From NCBI GenBank assembly GCA_963735395.1, contig CAVTKV010000009.1:372001-436000 (forward strand): DNA of 64,000 nucleotides, written 5' to 3'. Made by a program: the position numbers and the translations under genes. Source of the DNA: ZC4RG19 sp963735395. GTDB taxonomy: Bacteria > Actinomycetota > Acidimicrobiia > Acidimicrobiales > VFJN01. Shown here piece after piece: positions 8,684 to 18,328 of this stretch; position 1 is the stretch's first letter; every line of letters begins with the position of its first letter. Below the pieces are notes generated by a model that ran no database searches, was not told the DNA's origin, and saw only the letters and a program-made list of their open reading frames with translations.

Positions 8684-9778
8684 CTACCCACCCGGTGGCG
8701 TCGGACCCGAGGCACCCAGCACCTCGGGGTTCACGCAGGTCGGGGGTGGGGCGCCCGCCAGCACGGCGAGCACGTTGTCGACGGCCATGTCGGCCATCTT
8801 CGACCTGGTCGCCACGGTCGCCGAGCCGACGTGGGGCAGCACGAGGCAGTTTGGCAGGGCCAGCAGCTCGTCGTCGGGCGGGATGGGCTCGTCGTCGACG
8901 ACGTCGAGGCCTGCGGCGAAGATCTCGCCCGTCCGCAGCGCCTGGGCCAGCGCTCCCTGATCGACGATCGGGCCCCGGGCCGTGTTGACCAGCACCGACG
9001 TCGGCTTCATCACCCGCAGCTCGTCGGCGCCGACGAGGCCCCGGGTCTCGTCGGTGAGCGCGCAGTGCAGCGACACGATGTCGGACCGGCGCAGCAGCTC
9101 GTCGAGCTCGACGAACCTGACGCCCTCGGCCGCCTTGGGGGTGCGGCTCCAGGCCAGGATCTCCATGCCGAAACCTGCGGCCCGCCGGGCGACGGCGGCG
9201 CCGATGCGGCCGTAGCCCACGATGCCCAGCGTCGCGCCGGCCACGTCGACCCCCAGCAGCCAGTCGGGCTCCCAGGTGAGCCAGTCGCCGGCGCGGACCG
9301 CGGCGGCGCCCTCGGGCAGGCGGCGGCAGGCGGCGAGGATGAGCGCCCAGGTCAGATCGGCGGTGCTGTCGGTGAGGACACCCGGCGTGTTGCCCGCGGG
9401 GATGCCGCGGCGGGTCAGCTCGGCCAGATCGAGGTTGTCGTAACCGACCGCCACGTTGGCCACGACCCGCAGGTCCGGGCAGGCGTCCAGCAGCGCGGCG
9501 TCGACCCGGTCGGTGAGCATCGCGACCAGTCCGACGGCACCCGCCACCAGCGTGCGCAGCTCGTCGGGCGAGGGCGGCAGCCGCTCGGGCCACACGGCGA
9601 CGTCGGCAACGGCGCGCAGGCGGTCGAGGGCCCCGCCCGGCAGGGTGCGGGTGACGGCGACGCGGGGGCGGCCGCCGTCCCCTACGTCCGCGAGACGTTG
9701 CGTCGCAACATGCGGCGGATCTGGTGGTGGGGCAGCCGCCTGTGCCGCAGGTTCCGGATCCGGATGGCGGTCAGCCAT
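8684..9778 (-). CDS. D-isomer-specific 2-hydroxyacid dehydrogenase (glyoxylate/hydroxypyruvate reductase-like)
   Basis: A 364-residue dehydrogenase with NAD(P) motif GIVGYGRIGAAVA, substrate-binding VAVGYDNLD, catalytic Arg in NTARGPIVD, Glu in DDEPIP and His in LPHVGSAT. It interconverts a 2-oxoacid and a D-2-hydroxyacid; glyoxylate or hydroxypyruvate reduction is the commonest role for this branch. The only possible start in frame is ATG at 9778, which adds an unusual proline/alanine-rich leader of about 36 residues and overlaps the upstream aldolase stop by 8 bases. A pyruvate- or glyoxylate-type product of that aldolase would be a natural substrate. Confidence 0.9.
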   Translation of the reverse strand: MADRHPDPEPAAQAAAPPPDPPHVATQRLADVGDGGRPRVAVTRTLPGGALDRLRAVADVAVWPERLPPSPDELRTLVAGAVGLVAMLTDRVDAALLDACPDLRVVANVAVGYDNLDLAELTRRGIPAGNTPGVLTDSTADLTWALILAACRRLPEGAAAVRAGDWLTWEPDWLLGVDVAGATLGIVGYGRIGAAVARRAAGFGMEILAWSRTPKAAEGVRFVELDELLRRSDIVSLHCALTDETRGLVGADELRVMKPTSVLVNTARGPIVDQGALAQALRTGEIFAAGLDVVDDEPIPPDDELLALPNCLVLPHVGSATVATRSKMADMAVDNVLAVLAGAPPPTCVNPEVLGASGPTPPGG

Positions 9779-10562
9779 AGATGCCGCCGCCGGAGCCGGG
9801 CTCCTCGCCTCGGGCCGCGGCCAGCTCGGCGCGGATCGCCCCGCGGAAGATCGCGGCGTCGGTCGACACCGTCGCCATGCGGTAGCCGGACTCGATCGCG
9901 GCGCGGGCGCCGGCCCCGCCGCCGGTGTGGATGCCGGGCACGATGCCGTTGGACGCGCACACCTTGGCCACGTGGTCGATGGCCTCGGCGTGGGCGGGCG
10001 GCATGGCGTCGACGCCGAAGGCCACGCCCATGCTGATGGCCAGGTCGGCCGGACCGACGTACACGCCGTCGACCCCGGCGGTCGCGCAGATCTGTTCGGC
10101 GTTCTCGACCCCCTCGACGGTCTCGATCATCACGAAGCACAGAACCTGCCGGTTGACCTCGGCCGGCGGCGCCTCGTTGAGGTACAGCCCCGCCCGCACC
10201 GGCCCGAAGCTGCGCACGCCCTCGGGGGCGTAGCGGCAGGCGGCGGCCGCCCGCTCGGCATCCTCGCGGGTGTTGACCATGGGCACGATCACGCCCTCGG
10301 CGCCGGCATCGAGCGCCTGGCCCATCCACGGCGTGTGGTTGAACGGCACCCGCACCAGCGGGGTCGTCTCCGTGCGGCTCAGGCTGGCGAGCATCGGCAC
10401 CATGGCGTCGTAGCCGATCAGGCCGTGCTGGCAGTCGATGCACACGTAGTCGTAGCCCTCGACGGCCAGCAGCTCGGCGTTGAACGCCGACGGCGTGGTG
10501 CACCAGCCGCCGATGGCCGAGCCGCCGTCGGCGAACGTCAGCTTGAGCCGGTTCTCGCTCAT
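9771..10562 (-). CDS. HpcH/HpaI-family class II aldolase
   Basis: This 263-residue protein has the family's Arg in TPLVRVPF, the metal-binding Glu in IETVEGVENAEQI and Asp in YVGPADLAISMG. It should cleave a 4-hydroxy-2-oxo acid to pyruvate or a related oxoacid plus an aldehyde, with a divalent metal. The ATG at 10562 is preceded by GGAGAGCAACC. Partner enzymes nearby fit its products: hydroxyacid dehydrogenase (next gene), aldo/keto reductase (upstream) and aldehyde dehydrogenase at 1.5 kb. Substrate length is unknown. Confidence 0.88.
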   Translation of the reverse strand: MSENRLKLTFADGGSAIGGWCTTPSAFNAELLAVEGYDYVCIDCQHGLIGYDAMVPMLASLSRTETTPLVRVPFNHTPWMGQALDAGAEGVIVPMVNTREDAERAAAACRYAPEGVRSFGPVRAGLYLNEAPPAEVNRQVLCFVMIETVEGVENAEQICATAGVDGVYVGPADLAISMGVAFGVDAMPPAHAEAIDHVAKVCASNGIVPGIHTGGGAGARAAIESGYRMATVSTDAAIFRGAIRAELAAARGEEPGSGGGIYG

Positions 10563-10653
10563 GGTTGCTCTCCGCTCTTGCTGCTGCGCAGCGGGCCGCT
10601 CAGGCCACGCTCGCTCTCGCATCGTCTCCCCGTCACCCTCGACGGACGCTCGC

Positions 10654-11700
10654 TCATGCGTGCTTCCTCCCGGTGGGCGGACGGCGCCGCCGGGCCGCGG
10701 CGTCCAGGCCGGCCGGCTCGTGGCCCGCGTCGGCCGGGTTGATGTTCGTGCCCGGCGGCACCAGCTCGTCGATGCGGTCGAGCACCTCGTCCTCGAGCAC
10801 GACCTCGGTCGCGCCGAGCACGTCGGCGAGCTGGTCGGGGGTGCGTGGACCGATGATGGCGGACGTCACCGCCGGGTGCTCGAGCACCCACGCCTGCGCC
10901 AGGTGGGTCAGCGAGACCCCCGCCTCGGCGGCCAACTTGCTCAGGGCGTCGACCAGGTCGAGCTTGCGTTCACGGACGGCGTCGTTGTAATCGAAGTGGT
11001 CGGGCTGGCGTTCGGCCCGCGACCCGGCCGGCAGCGACGCTCCCCGGCGGTACTTGCCGGTGAGCCAGCCGCCGTTGAGCGGCGACCACACCACCACGCC
11101 CAGGCCGTACCGCTGGCAGGTGGGCAGCACGTCGGCCTCGACCCCCCGGGCGAAGATCGAGTACGGCGGCTGTTCGGTCGAGAACCGCTCGCGGCCCCGG
11201 CGCTCGGCGACCCATTGGGACTCGACCAGTTCGGCGGCCGGGAACGTCGAGGTGCCGATCGCCCGCACCTTGCCCGCATGCACCAGGTCGCTCAGGGCGC
11301 CGAGCGTCTCGTCGATGTCGGTGTCGGGATCGGGGCGATGGACCTGGTAGAGGTCGATCCAGTCGGTGCCGAGCCGGCGCAGGCTGTCCTCGACGGCTCG
11401 GAATATCCACCGGCGCGAGTTGCCGCGCTGGTTGGGGTCGTCGCCCATCGGGTTGTGGAACTTGGTGGCCAGCACGACGTCGTCCCGCCGACCGGCGAGG
11501 GCGCGGCCCACGATGCGCTCGGACGTCCCGTGGTCGTAGACGTCCGCGGTGTCGACGAAGTTCACGCCCGCGTCGAGGGCCGCGTGGACCATGCGCACGC
11601 ACTCGTCCTCGTCGGGGTTGCCCCATGAGCCGAACATCATGGACCCGAGGCACAGGGGGCTGACTCGGATCCCGGTTCCTCCCAGCACACGCTGGTCCAC
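10654..11700 (-). CDS. Aldo/keto reductase
   Basis: A 348-residue (beta/alpha)8 oxidoreductase with the full catalytic tetrad: Asp in VDTAD, Tyr in VYDHG, Lys in ATKFHN and His in YQVHRPD. The C-terminal NADPH-binding part TSAIIGPRTPDQL is clear. It would reduce an aldehyde or ketone to an alcohol, or the reverse. The GTG start has a strong GGGAGGAG site upstream. It lies 91 bases before the aldolase on the same strand, so it is probably in the same transcript. It resembles the YghZ/YajO-like branch. Confidence 0.9.
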   Translation of the reverse strand: MDQRVLGGTGIRVSPLCLGSMMFGSWGNPDEDECVRMVHAALDAGVNFVDTADVYDHGTSERIVGRALAGRRDDVVLATKFHNPMGDDPNQRGNSRRWIFRAVEDSLRRLGTDWIDLYQVHRPDPDTDIDETLGALSDLVHAGKVRAIGTSTFPAAELVESQWVAERRGRERFSTEQPPYSIFARGVEADVLPTCQRYGLGVVVWSPLNGGWLTGKYRRGASLPAGSRAERQPDHFDYNDAVRERKLDLVDALSKLAAEAGVSLTHLAQAWVLEHPAVTSAIIGPRTPDQLADVLGATEVVLEDEVLDRIDELVPPGTNINPADAGHEPAGLDAAARRRRPPTGRKHA

Positions 11701-11833
11701 TGGCGCTCCTCCCGGTCGGCGGCGGACACACAGGCTGGCACCCGCCCGTGTGCCTCACCATGTGGCGCGGGTGCACCCGGCGGGCCACTCCGCTGTGCTC
11801 GCGGCACAGCCGACCCCGCGGCCCGAGGTCGGT

Positions 11834-13018
<1,185 letters not shown>

Positions 13019-13128
13019 GCGGGCACGATACGAAAACGCCACCGCCCGACAATCGTGCCCCCGGCACATTCTTCGGCCCGAAACCCCTCGATACCCTCGC
13101 GGCAACCACCCGGAGTCGCGGAGGCAGG

Positions 13129-14313
13129 ATGGCTACCGACCAGGATGTGTTCGCCCTCGACCGCATCGCCGAGCGTGAGGCCCAGCACAAAGGCGAGTTC
13201 AGCGGGCTCGTGCCCCTGACGCCGGACAGCCCCATGCTGCAGCCGTGGGAGGTGTTCGACCAGGACCTGTTCGACCTCGAGATGGTGCGGGTGTTCGCCC
13301 GCTCGTGGGTGTGGCTGGGCGACACCGAGGACCTGCAGAACCCGGGCGACTTCCTCACGGGTGTGATCGGGCGCCAGCAGGTGATCGTCATCCGGCAGGT
13401 CGACGGCTCGGTCAAGGGCTTCCTCAACAACTGCCGCCACCGCGCCTCGGGCCTGGCGTTCGAGCCGGCCGGCCACTGCGGCAAGACGCTGACCTGCCCG
13501 TACCACAACTGGGCGTACAACATCGACGGCACCCTGGTCGGCATCCCCGACAAGAACCGCATGTACACGCCCGACTTCCCGATGGAGGACTACGGCCTGG
13601 TGCCGATCCGCATCGAGGTCGCCTGGGGCAAGCTCGTGTTCGGCTGCCTCTCGCGCCGGGCCCCGAGCTTCCGCGACTGGATCGGCCCGTTCGCCGACCG
13701 CTACGACCGCTACGACATCGGCAGCTTCCACCGCTTCCACCGCGAGCTCGACCGGGTGTACCCCATCAACTGGAAGGCATTCGCGGAGAACTCGAACGAC
13801 GACTACCACGTGCGGTTCGTGCACCGGCGCCTCAACAAGGTGCGCAGGAACATGGACACGGTCGTGCGCTTCGAGGGGCGCACCACCAGCGGGTACAAGC
13901 CCCACCAGACCCACGACGACCCGTCGGGCGGGCGCGCCGACCTGCCCGAGGAAGACCTGCGTGGCCACTACGCGGACTTCGTCATGCCCAACCTCACCCC
14001 GCTGCCCTACCCGACGCAGCTCATCATGGTGCGGGCCGACCCCATCGCCCCCGACAAGACCCGGCTGTTCTCACGGATCTACGGCCTGACCCACGACGTC
14101 GCCGAGCAGGATGCCCAGCTCGAGAACCTGGAGATCACCAACCAGGAGGACACCGACATGGTGACCATCCTGATGGAGAACCTGCACTCGCCCTTCTACC
14201 GGGTGGGCCCGCCCACCATGTGGGAGGGACGTGCCGCACACGTCATGCAGCGCATCCGCGAAGACGTCGCCACGCCGCTCGCCCCCGACGAGTTCTACGG
14301 CCCCGCCACCTGA
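13129..14313 (+). CDS. Rieske non-heme iron oxygenase, large (alpha) subunit
   Basis: A 394-residue aromatic-ring-hydroxylating oxygenase. The Rieske cluster ligands are CRH near residue 101 and CPYH near 122-125. The mononuclear iron site is the ExxxDxxHxxxxH run ENSNDDYHVRFVH near 219-231. These enzymes use O2 and reductant to hydroxylate or demethylate aromatic and related compounds. A GGAGGCAGG site precedes the ATG. No ferredoxin, reductase or beta subunit is visible nearby, so electrons must come from proteins coded elsewhere. It heads the VOC/SnoaL/aldolase group. Confidence 0.92.
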   Translation: MATDQDVFALDRIAEREAQHKGEFSGLVPLTPDSPMLQPWEVFDQDLFDLEMVRVFARSWVWLGDTEDLQNPGDFLTGVIGRQQVIVIRQVDGSVKGFLNNCRHRASGLAFEPAGHCGKTLTCPYHNWAYNIDGTLVGIPDKNRMYTPDFPMEDYGLVPIRIEVAWGKLVFGCLSRRAPSFRDWIGPFADRYDRYDIGSFHRFHRELDRVYPINWKAFAENSNDDYHVRFVHRRLNKVRRNMDTVVRFEGRTTSGYKPHQTHDDPSGGRADLPEEDLRGHYADFVMPNLTPLPYPTQLIMVRADPIAPDKTRLFSRIYGLTHDVAEQDAQLENLEITNQEDTDMVTILMENLHSPFYRVGPPTMWEGRAAHVMQRIREDVATPLAPDEFYGPAT

Positions 14314-14339
14314 CCGAGATCGAAGAGGAGTCCACCCCC

Positions 14340-14831
14340 ATGTCCGACGCACCCGCCCACAAGCTCGCCGAGCCCCGCCTGACCCACGTGGCGCTGCCGT
14401 GTTCGGACCTCGACAAGACGATCGAGTTCTACACGTCGGTCACCCCCCTCGTGGTGGTGGCGCGCAACGAGGACGCCAACGGCCGCGGCGCCTGGCTGTC
14501 CAACGACAAGCAGTCCAAGGACCCGTTCGTGCTGGTGCTGGCCGAGTTCCTGCCCGAGGTCGCCGGCAACTTCGGCCAGGAGCCCGGCCAGCCGGTGCCG
14601 ATCCTGACGCCGTTCGCCCACATCGGCATCGAGGTGCCCGAGCGCTCGGACGTCGACGCCATCGCCGAGAAGGGCCGCGAGCTCGGCTACCTGCACTGGG
14701 AGCCCCGCCAGATGCCCGAGCACATCGGCTACATCTGCGCCCTCAAGGACCCCGACGGCAACGTCGTCGAGTTCTCGCACAACCAGAAGGTCTTCTCGAC
14801 CGTCCGCACGCTCTGGGGCGGGGGCGAGTGA
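14340..14831 (+). CDS. VOC-superfamily protein (ring-cleavage dioxygenase/lyase-like)
   Basis: A 163-residue VOC protein with RLTHVALPCSDLDKTIEFY at the start, an internal FAHIGIEV strand and a C-terminal ALKDPDGNVVEFSHNQ strand carrying the usual metal Glu. It resembles the product at 17854-18318 in all three blocks, so the two are likely paralogs. A GAAGAGGAG site precedes the ATG. Directly following a Rieske oxygenase, ring opening or rearrangement of the hydroxylated product is a reasonable role, but not proven. Confidence 0.85.
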   Translation: MSDAPAHKLAEPRLTHVALPCSDLDKTIEFYTSVTPLVVVARNEDANGRGAWLSNDKQSKDPFVLVLAEFLPEVAGNFGQEPGQPVPILTPFAHIGIEVPERSDVDAIAEKGRELGYLHWEPRQMPEHIGYICALKDPDGNVVEFSHNQKVFSTVRTLWGGGE

Positions 14832-15268
14832 GCGGGCGGGCCGCGACGACCGGCACGCGCGCCACGGTCCTGGGGTTCCTCGACGCGCTCAACGCCGGCG
14901 ACCCCGACGGCATCGCCGCCTGCGTGACCGACGACTTCCACAACGAGCACACGTCCACGCTGGGCCACAGCCTGCGCGGCCGGGCCGCGTACCGCGAGCG
15001 GCTGCCGCATTTCCTCGGCCAGTTCGCCGGCCTGCACTACGAGGTCGAGGACCTGATCGTCGACGGCGACCGGGCGGCCGCCGCCTACCGCATGTCGTGC
15101 CGCTGGCTGGACGACGACGGCGCGGTGCACCCGGTGACGATCCGGGGCGTCTTCCGCTTCCGCGTCGCTGACGGCGCCGTCGCCCACCGCATCGACTACT
15201 GGGACAGCGGGGAGTTCCGGCGCCAGATCACCGCCCAGATCACCCCCACCACCCCCTCAGCGACGTAA
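14828..15268 (+). CDS. SnoaL-like/NTF2-fold protein
   Basis: This 146-residue protein has the SnoaL-like pattern: VLGFLDALNAGDPDGIAACV, then FHNEHTSTLGHSLRGRAAYRERL, and a C-terminal IRGVFRFRVADGAVAHRIDYWDSGEFRRQ written here as separate strands. The fold covers ketosteroid-isomerase-like enzymes, hydrolases and binding proteins. Its GTG overlaps the VOC stop by 4 bases, so the two are translationally coupled and probably act on the same intermediate. Confidence 0.82.
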   Translation: MSGRAATTGTRATVLGFLDALNAGDPDGIAACVTDDFHNEHTSTLGHSLRGRAAYRERLPHFLGQFAGLHYEVEDLIVDGDRAAAAYRMSCRWLDDDGAVHPVTIRGVFRFRVADGAVAHRIDYWDSGEFRRQITAQITPTTPSAT

Positions 15269-15276
15269 GGACACCT

Positions 15277-16053
15277 GTGAGCCACCCCTTCCCCTCCGCC
15301 ATCGGCGCCGGCAAGCTGCGCCGTGGCCGTCACCTGTTCGGCGCCGACGGGCGCAGCGTGTTCGTCGCCCTCGACCACGCCGCCTACATGGGCTCGGGCC
15401 CGCCGTTGGGCGAGCCGATGCACCAGATCGCCGAGGCGGCCCCCGACGCCGTGCTCACGACCTGGCACGTGGCCCGCCAGTACGCCGGCGAGTTCGCGGG
15501 CAGCGGCCTGGTGCTGCGGCTCGACGGCGGCGTGTCCGAGCTGGGCGGGTTCCCCACCGAGGACGTGAGCGGGTTCCTGCACGGCGTCGACGAGGCCCTC
15601 AAGATCGGGGCCGATGCCGTCGTGATCCTGGGCTACCCCGGCGCCCCCGACGAGCACCTGTCGCTCCAGCGCCTGGCTGCCGTGTGCACCGAGTGCGAGC
15701 TCGTAGGCCTGCCGGTCATGGCCGAGATGATCCCCGGTGGGTTCGGCAAGGCCGTCGAGTGGTCGGTCGACAACATCACCAAGGCCGCCCGGCTGGGCGC
15801 CGAGCTGGGCGCCGACATCATCAAGACGGTGTGCCCGCCCGACCCCGCGGACTTCGCCGCGGTCGTCGAGGGCTGCCCCGTCCCGGTCGTGGCGCTCGGC
15901 GGCCCGAAGATGGAGGACGAGGACGGCGTCGTCGCCGTGGCCAGGGGCGTCGTCGCCGCCGGCGGCGCCGGGGTGGCGTTCGGCCGGAATGTGTGGGGCT
16001 CGCCCGACCCCGGCAAGCTGGTGACACGACTGATGGACGCTGTCCACAGCTGA
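15277..16053 (+). CDS. DhnA-type class I aldolase (LsrF/deoxyribose-phosphate aldolase superfamily)
   Basis: A 258-residue barrel with VFVALDHAAYMGSGP near the start, a Schiff-base Lys candidate in ADIIKTVCPP, and the phosphate-binding end VALGGPK with GGAGVAFGRNVWG. Relatives cleave or form C-C bonds of phosphorylated sugars, or act as thiolases such as LsrF. The GTG start lies 8 bases after the SnoaL-like gene. The FGGY kinase at 5.6 kb could provide a phosphorylated substrate, but the genes are in different operons. Confidence 0.87.
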   Translation: MSHPFPSAIGAGKLRRGRHLFGADGRSVFVALDHAAYMGSGPPLGEPMHQIAEAAPDAVLTTWHVARQYAGEFAGSGLVLRLDGGVSELGGFPTEDVSGFLHGVDEALKIGADAVVILGYPGAPDEHLSLQRLAAVCTECELVGLPVMAEMIPGGFGKAVEWSVDNITKAARLGAELGADIIKTVCPPDPADFAAVVEGCPVPVVALGGPKMEDEDGVVAVARGVVAAGGAGVAFGRNVWGSPDPGKLVTRLMDAVHS

Positions 16054-16078
16054 TGGGCAGCGCGACGAGGAAGCCACG

Positions 16079-16891
16079 ATGACAGAGGCTGTCCCGGCCG
16101 CCGACCCCACGACCGCCGCCGACGTGAGCATGGTGAAGATCGTGCTCGTCGGCCTGGCGGCCGGGTTCCTGTCCGGGCTCTTCGGCGTGGGCGGCGGCAT
16201 CCTCATGGTGCCCGCCCTGGTCATCGTGCTCGCCATGGGCCAGCGCCTGGCCCACGGCACCTCGCTCGCCGCCATCGTGCCCATCGCGCTCGCCGGCGTG
16301 CTCGGCTACGCGCTCGAGGGCGAGGTCGACTGGGCGGCGTCGCTGTTCCTGATCATCGGGTCGGCGGGCCTGGGGGCCCGCATCGGCACGCACCTGCTCC
16401 ACGTGCTGCCCCAGCGGGCCCTGGCCCTGGTGTTCGCGTTCGTTCTGCTGGCCACCGCGGCCCGCCTGGTGCTCGACAACAGCGACGCCACCGGCCGGCC
16501 CGACCTGACGGTCGGCACGGCGCTCGCCCTGGTGCTCGTCGGCGTGGTGGCGGGCACGGCGGCGGGGCTGCTGGGCGTGGGCGGCGGCATCATCATGGTC
16601 CCGGCCATGGTCGTGTTCGTCGGCATCCCCGCGGCGGTGGCCAAGGGCTCGTCGCTGGCGGTGATCATCCCCACCGCGTTGGTGGGCACGCAGCGGAACC
16701 TCAGGAAGGGCAACGCCGACCTGCGGATCGCGGCGCTGGTCGGCCTGTCCGGCGTCGTGTCGTCGTTCCTGGGGTCGAAGATCTCGGTGGGCCTCGACGA
16801 GCAGCTGTCGAACCGCCTGTTCGCCGGTCTGCTCAGCTTCGTCGCCCTCAAGATGCTCTGGGACAACCGCCGTCCCCAGCCGGCGCACTGA
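16079..16891 (+). CDS. Sulfite exporter TauE/SafE-family membrane protein
   Basis: This 270-residue protein has two homologous halves, each opening with the family's glycine motif (FLSGLFGVGGGILMVPAL and AAGLLGVGGGIIMVPAMVV), and about eight membrane spans. TauE/SafE proteins export or import sulfite, sulfoacetate or other organic anions. It follows the aldolase by 25 bases, so it may be the transporter of the Rieske-led operon. The transported compound is unknown. Confidence 0.9.
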   Translation: MTEAVPAADPTTAADVSMVKIVLVGLAAGFLSGLFGVGGGILMVPALVIVLAMGQRLAHGTSLAAIVPIALAGVLGYALEGEVDWAASLFLIIGSAGLGARIGTHLLHVLPQRALALVFAFVLLATAARLVLDNSDATGRPDLTVGTALALVLVGVVAGTAAGLLGVGGGIIMVPAMVVFVGIPAAVAKGSSLAVIIPTALVGTQRNLRKGNADLRIAALVGLSGVVSSFLGSKISVGLDEQLSNRLFAGLLSFVALKMLWDNRRPQPAH

Positions 16892-16921
16892 CCGGCCGGG
16901 CGCGTCGTGGGCGACCGATTC

Positions 16922-17317
16922 TCAGCCGAGGAGCTCGACCGTCGCCCGGTTGCCGGGCGCGTTCGCCAGCCGGCGGTCGAAGGTCACGAGCGGCGCGGCC
17001 AACGCCTCGGCCAGGGCGACGTACACGGCGTCGTACACGGTCAGGTTGCCTCGCAGTGCGAACATCCGGGCCAGGAACGGCTCGTGCGGGTACCGCTCGG
17101 CGTCGAGATCCCCGAGGTCGCCGAGCGCCTCGGCCGCCCGCCGGGGTGCCACCTCGCCTGCACCCACCAGACGCCGGAGCACCTGCGCGACCTCGACGGA
17201 CAGCAGATGGGGGACGTGGATGGTCTCGGCCGGGTCGACGACGCGGTCGGCCACCTCGTCGCCGGCCGGGGTGGCCAGGAGCAACTCGACCGCGGCGGAC
17301 GCGTCGAGCACGATCAC
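16922..17317 (-). CDS. vapC: VapC-family PIN-domain toxin
   Basis: A 131-residue PIN-domain ribonuclease. The acidic active-site residues are in VLDASAAVELL (Asp), LLSVEVAQVLRR (Glu), LTVYDAVYVALAE (Asp) and LVTFDRRL (Asp). VapC toxins cut tRNA or rRNA when released from VapB. The GTG start overlaps the vapB stop by 4 bases (GTGA). It ends convergently with the TauE gene. A normal, intact toxin. Confidence 0.92.
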   Translation of the reverse strand: MIVLDASAAVELLLATPAGDEVADRVVDPAETIHVPHLLSVEVAQVLRRLVGAGEVAPRRAAEALGDLGDLDAERYPHEPFLARMFALRGNLTVYDAVYVALAEALAAPLVTFDRRLANAPGNRATVELLG

Positions 17318-17541
17318 CGGCTGTCGCGCTCGTCTCGGACCAGCGCCGCGGCGTCGACCGGGCGCGAGACCCGCGGCCTCGACCGGATGCGTGACAGCAG
17401 CTCGGCACGCGTCGGCCTCTCGGACACGCGGCGAAGCTCCGCGAGGACGAACTCCGAGAGCGACATACCCGCCTGAGCCGCGCGGACCTTGAGCGTCGTG
17501 TGTAGCTCGTCGGGCACGTTCCTCACCTGCAGCGTCTTCAT
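17314..17541 (-). CDS. vapB: VapB/FitA-type ribbon-helix-helix antitoxin
   Basis: A 75-residue antitoxin. The N-terminal strand MKTLQVRNVPDELHTTLKVR and the following helix pair AAQAGMSLSEFVLAELRR form a ribbon-helix-helix DNA-binding domain; the Arg-rich tail would clasp the toxin. I chose the second ATG (17541) because the ten codons before it (MHCACFYAHR) do not match the family. It should repress its own promoter just upstream. Upstream, ATGCACAATGCAT is a near-palindrome at 17558-17570 that could be its operator. Confidence 0.9.
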   Translation of the reverse strand: MKTLQVRNVPDELHTTLKVRAAQAGMSLSEFVLAELRRVSERPTRAELLSRIRSRPRVSRPVDAAALVRDERDSR

Positions 17542-17599
17542 GCGATGAGCATAGAAGCATGCACAATGCATGCGTCGGCGGGAGCCGACGGGACGCTTG

Positions 17600-17758
17600 T
17601 CAGACCCCGGCGATGCGGTGGACCGAGCGCAGGGCGAGGGCGGCGATCGTCAGGGCGGGGTTGAGGCCCGCCGCCGTCACGAACCCGCCCGCACCGGCCA
17701 CGAACAGGTTCAGGCCGGCGCCGACGACGACGGCGTCGACGGGATCGTCGGAGATCAC
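17600..17758 (-). pseudogene. GMC oxidoreductase remnant: N-terminus fused to C-terminus by internal deletion
   Basis: The 52-codon frame starts with an FAD-binding-type beginning (DAVVVGAG) and runs straight into the C-terminal signature of glucose-methanol-choline oxidoreductases (NLFVAGAGGFVTAAGLNP, then ALTIAALALRSVHRI). In intact genes these are about 450 residues apart. A large in-frame deletion is the simplest explanation. It lies at the downstream end of the catabolic cluster on the same strand, so an FAD-dependent oxidase or dehydrogenase was probably once its last gene. Confidence 0.75.
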
Positions 17759-17853
17759 AGCTCGACCTGCGTTCCTGCGGCCGATCGTGCGGCGTGTGCG
17801 GAGCTCTGGCAACCAGATCTGCCGCAAGTTCCGCCGCACCCATCGGGCGGCCG

Positions 17854-18318
17854 CTACCCCAGCACCTGCTCGACGGAGAACTCGATGTTGTTGCCGTCGG
17901 GGTCGCGCACCAGGCAGATGTAGCCCACGACCTCGTTGCGGTACATGGGGCCGAGCACCAGGCAACCCTCCTCCTCGGCCAGCGCCGCCACCCGGTCGAC
18001 GTCCTGGCGCGAGTCGAGTGACAGCCCCAGGTGGCTGAACGAGGTCAGGAAGCCGTACTGCTCGGTGATCTCGTCGCCGACAACGGCCCGGGGGACCGAG
18101 CCCTCGATGAGCACGATGACGAACCGGGCGCCCTGCTCGGTGATGTCGCGCTCGTTGGCCAGCCACGCGGTGCGCAGGCTGGTCTCGGGGTCGAAGCGCT
18201 CGTGGATGACCTTCATGGTCGTGTAGCGCCCGTAGAAGTCGAGCATCGCCTGCAGGTCGCGCACCGGGAGGGCGATGTGGGTGAGCAGCGACGTGGGCGG
18301 AGCCTCGATGGCGGTCAT
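17854..18318 (-). CDS. VOC-superfamily protein
   Basis: A 154-residue VOC protein with LLTHIALPVRDLQAMLDFY at the start, FSHLGLSL in the middle and LVRDPDGNNIEFSVEQ at the end. The same three blocks are seen in the VOC protein after the Rieske oxygenase (14340-14831), making them likely paralogs. It is the last intact gene of the minus-strand cluster, 10 bases after the quinone-type oxidoreductase. Its reaction is unknown; a metal-dependent lyase, isomerase or dioxygenase is possible. Confidence 0.85.
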   Translation of the reverse strand: MTAIEAPPTSLLTHIALPVRDLQAMLDFYGRYTTMKVIHERFDPETSLRTAWLANERDITEQGARFVIVLIEGSVPRAVVGDEITEQYGFLTSFSHLGLSLDSRQDVDRVAALAEEEGCLVLGPMYRNEVVGYICLVRDPDGNNIEFSVEQVLG

Positions 18319-18328
18319 GGCGGTCCTT

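Noticed and set aside
9800..11630. Plus-strand frames opposite the aldolase and aldo/keto reductase
   Set aside because: No recognisable domains; the minus-strand genes have complete catalytic residues.
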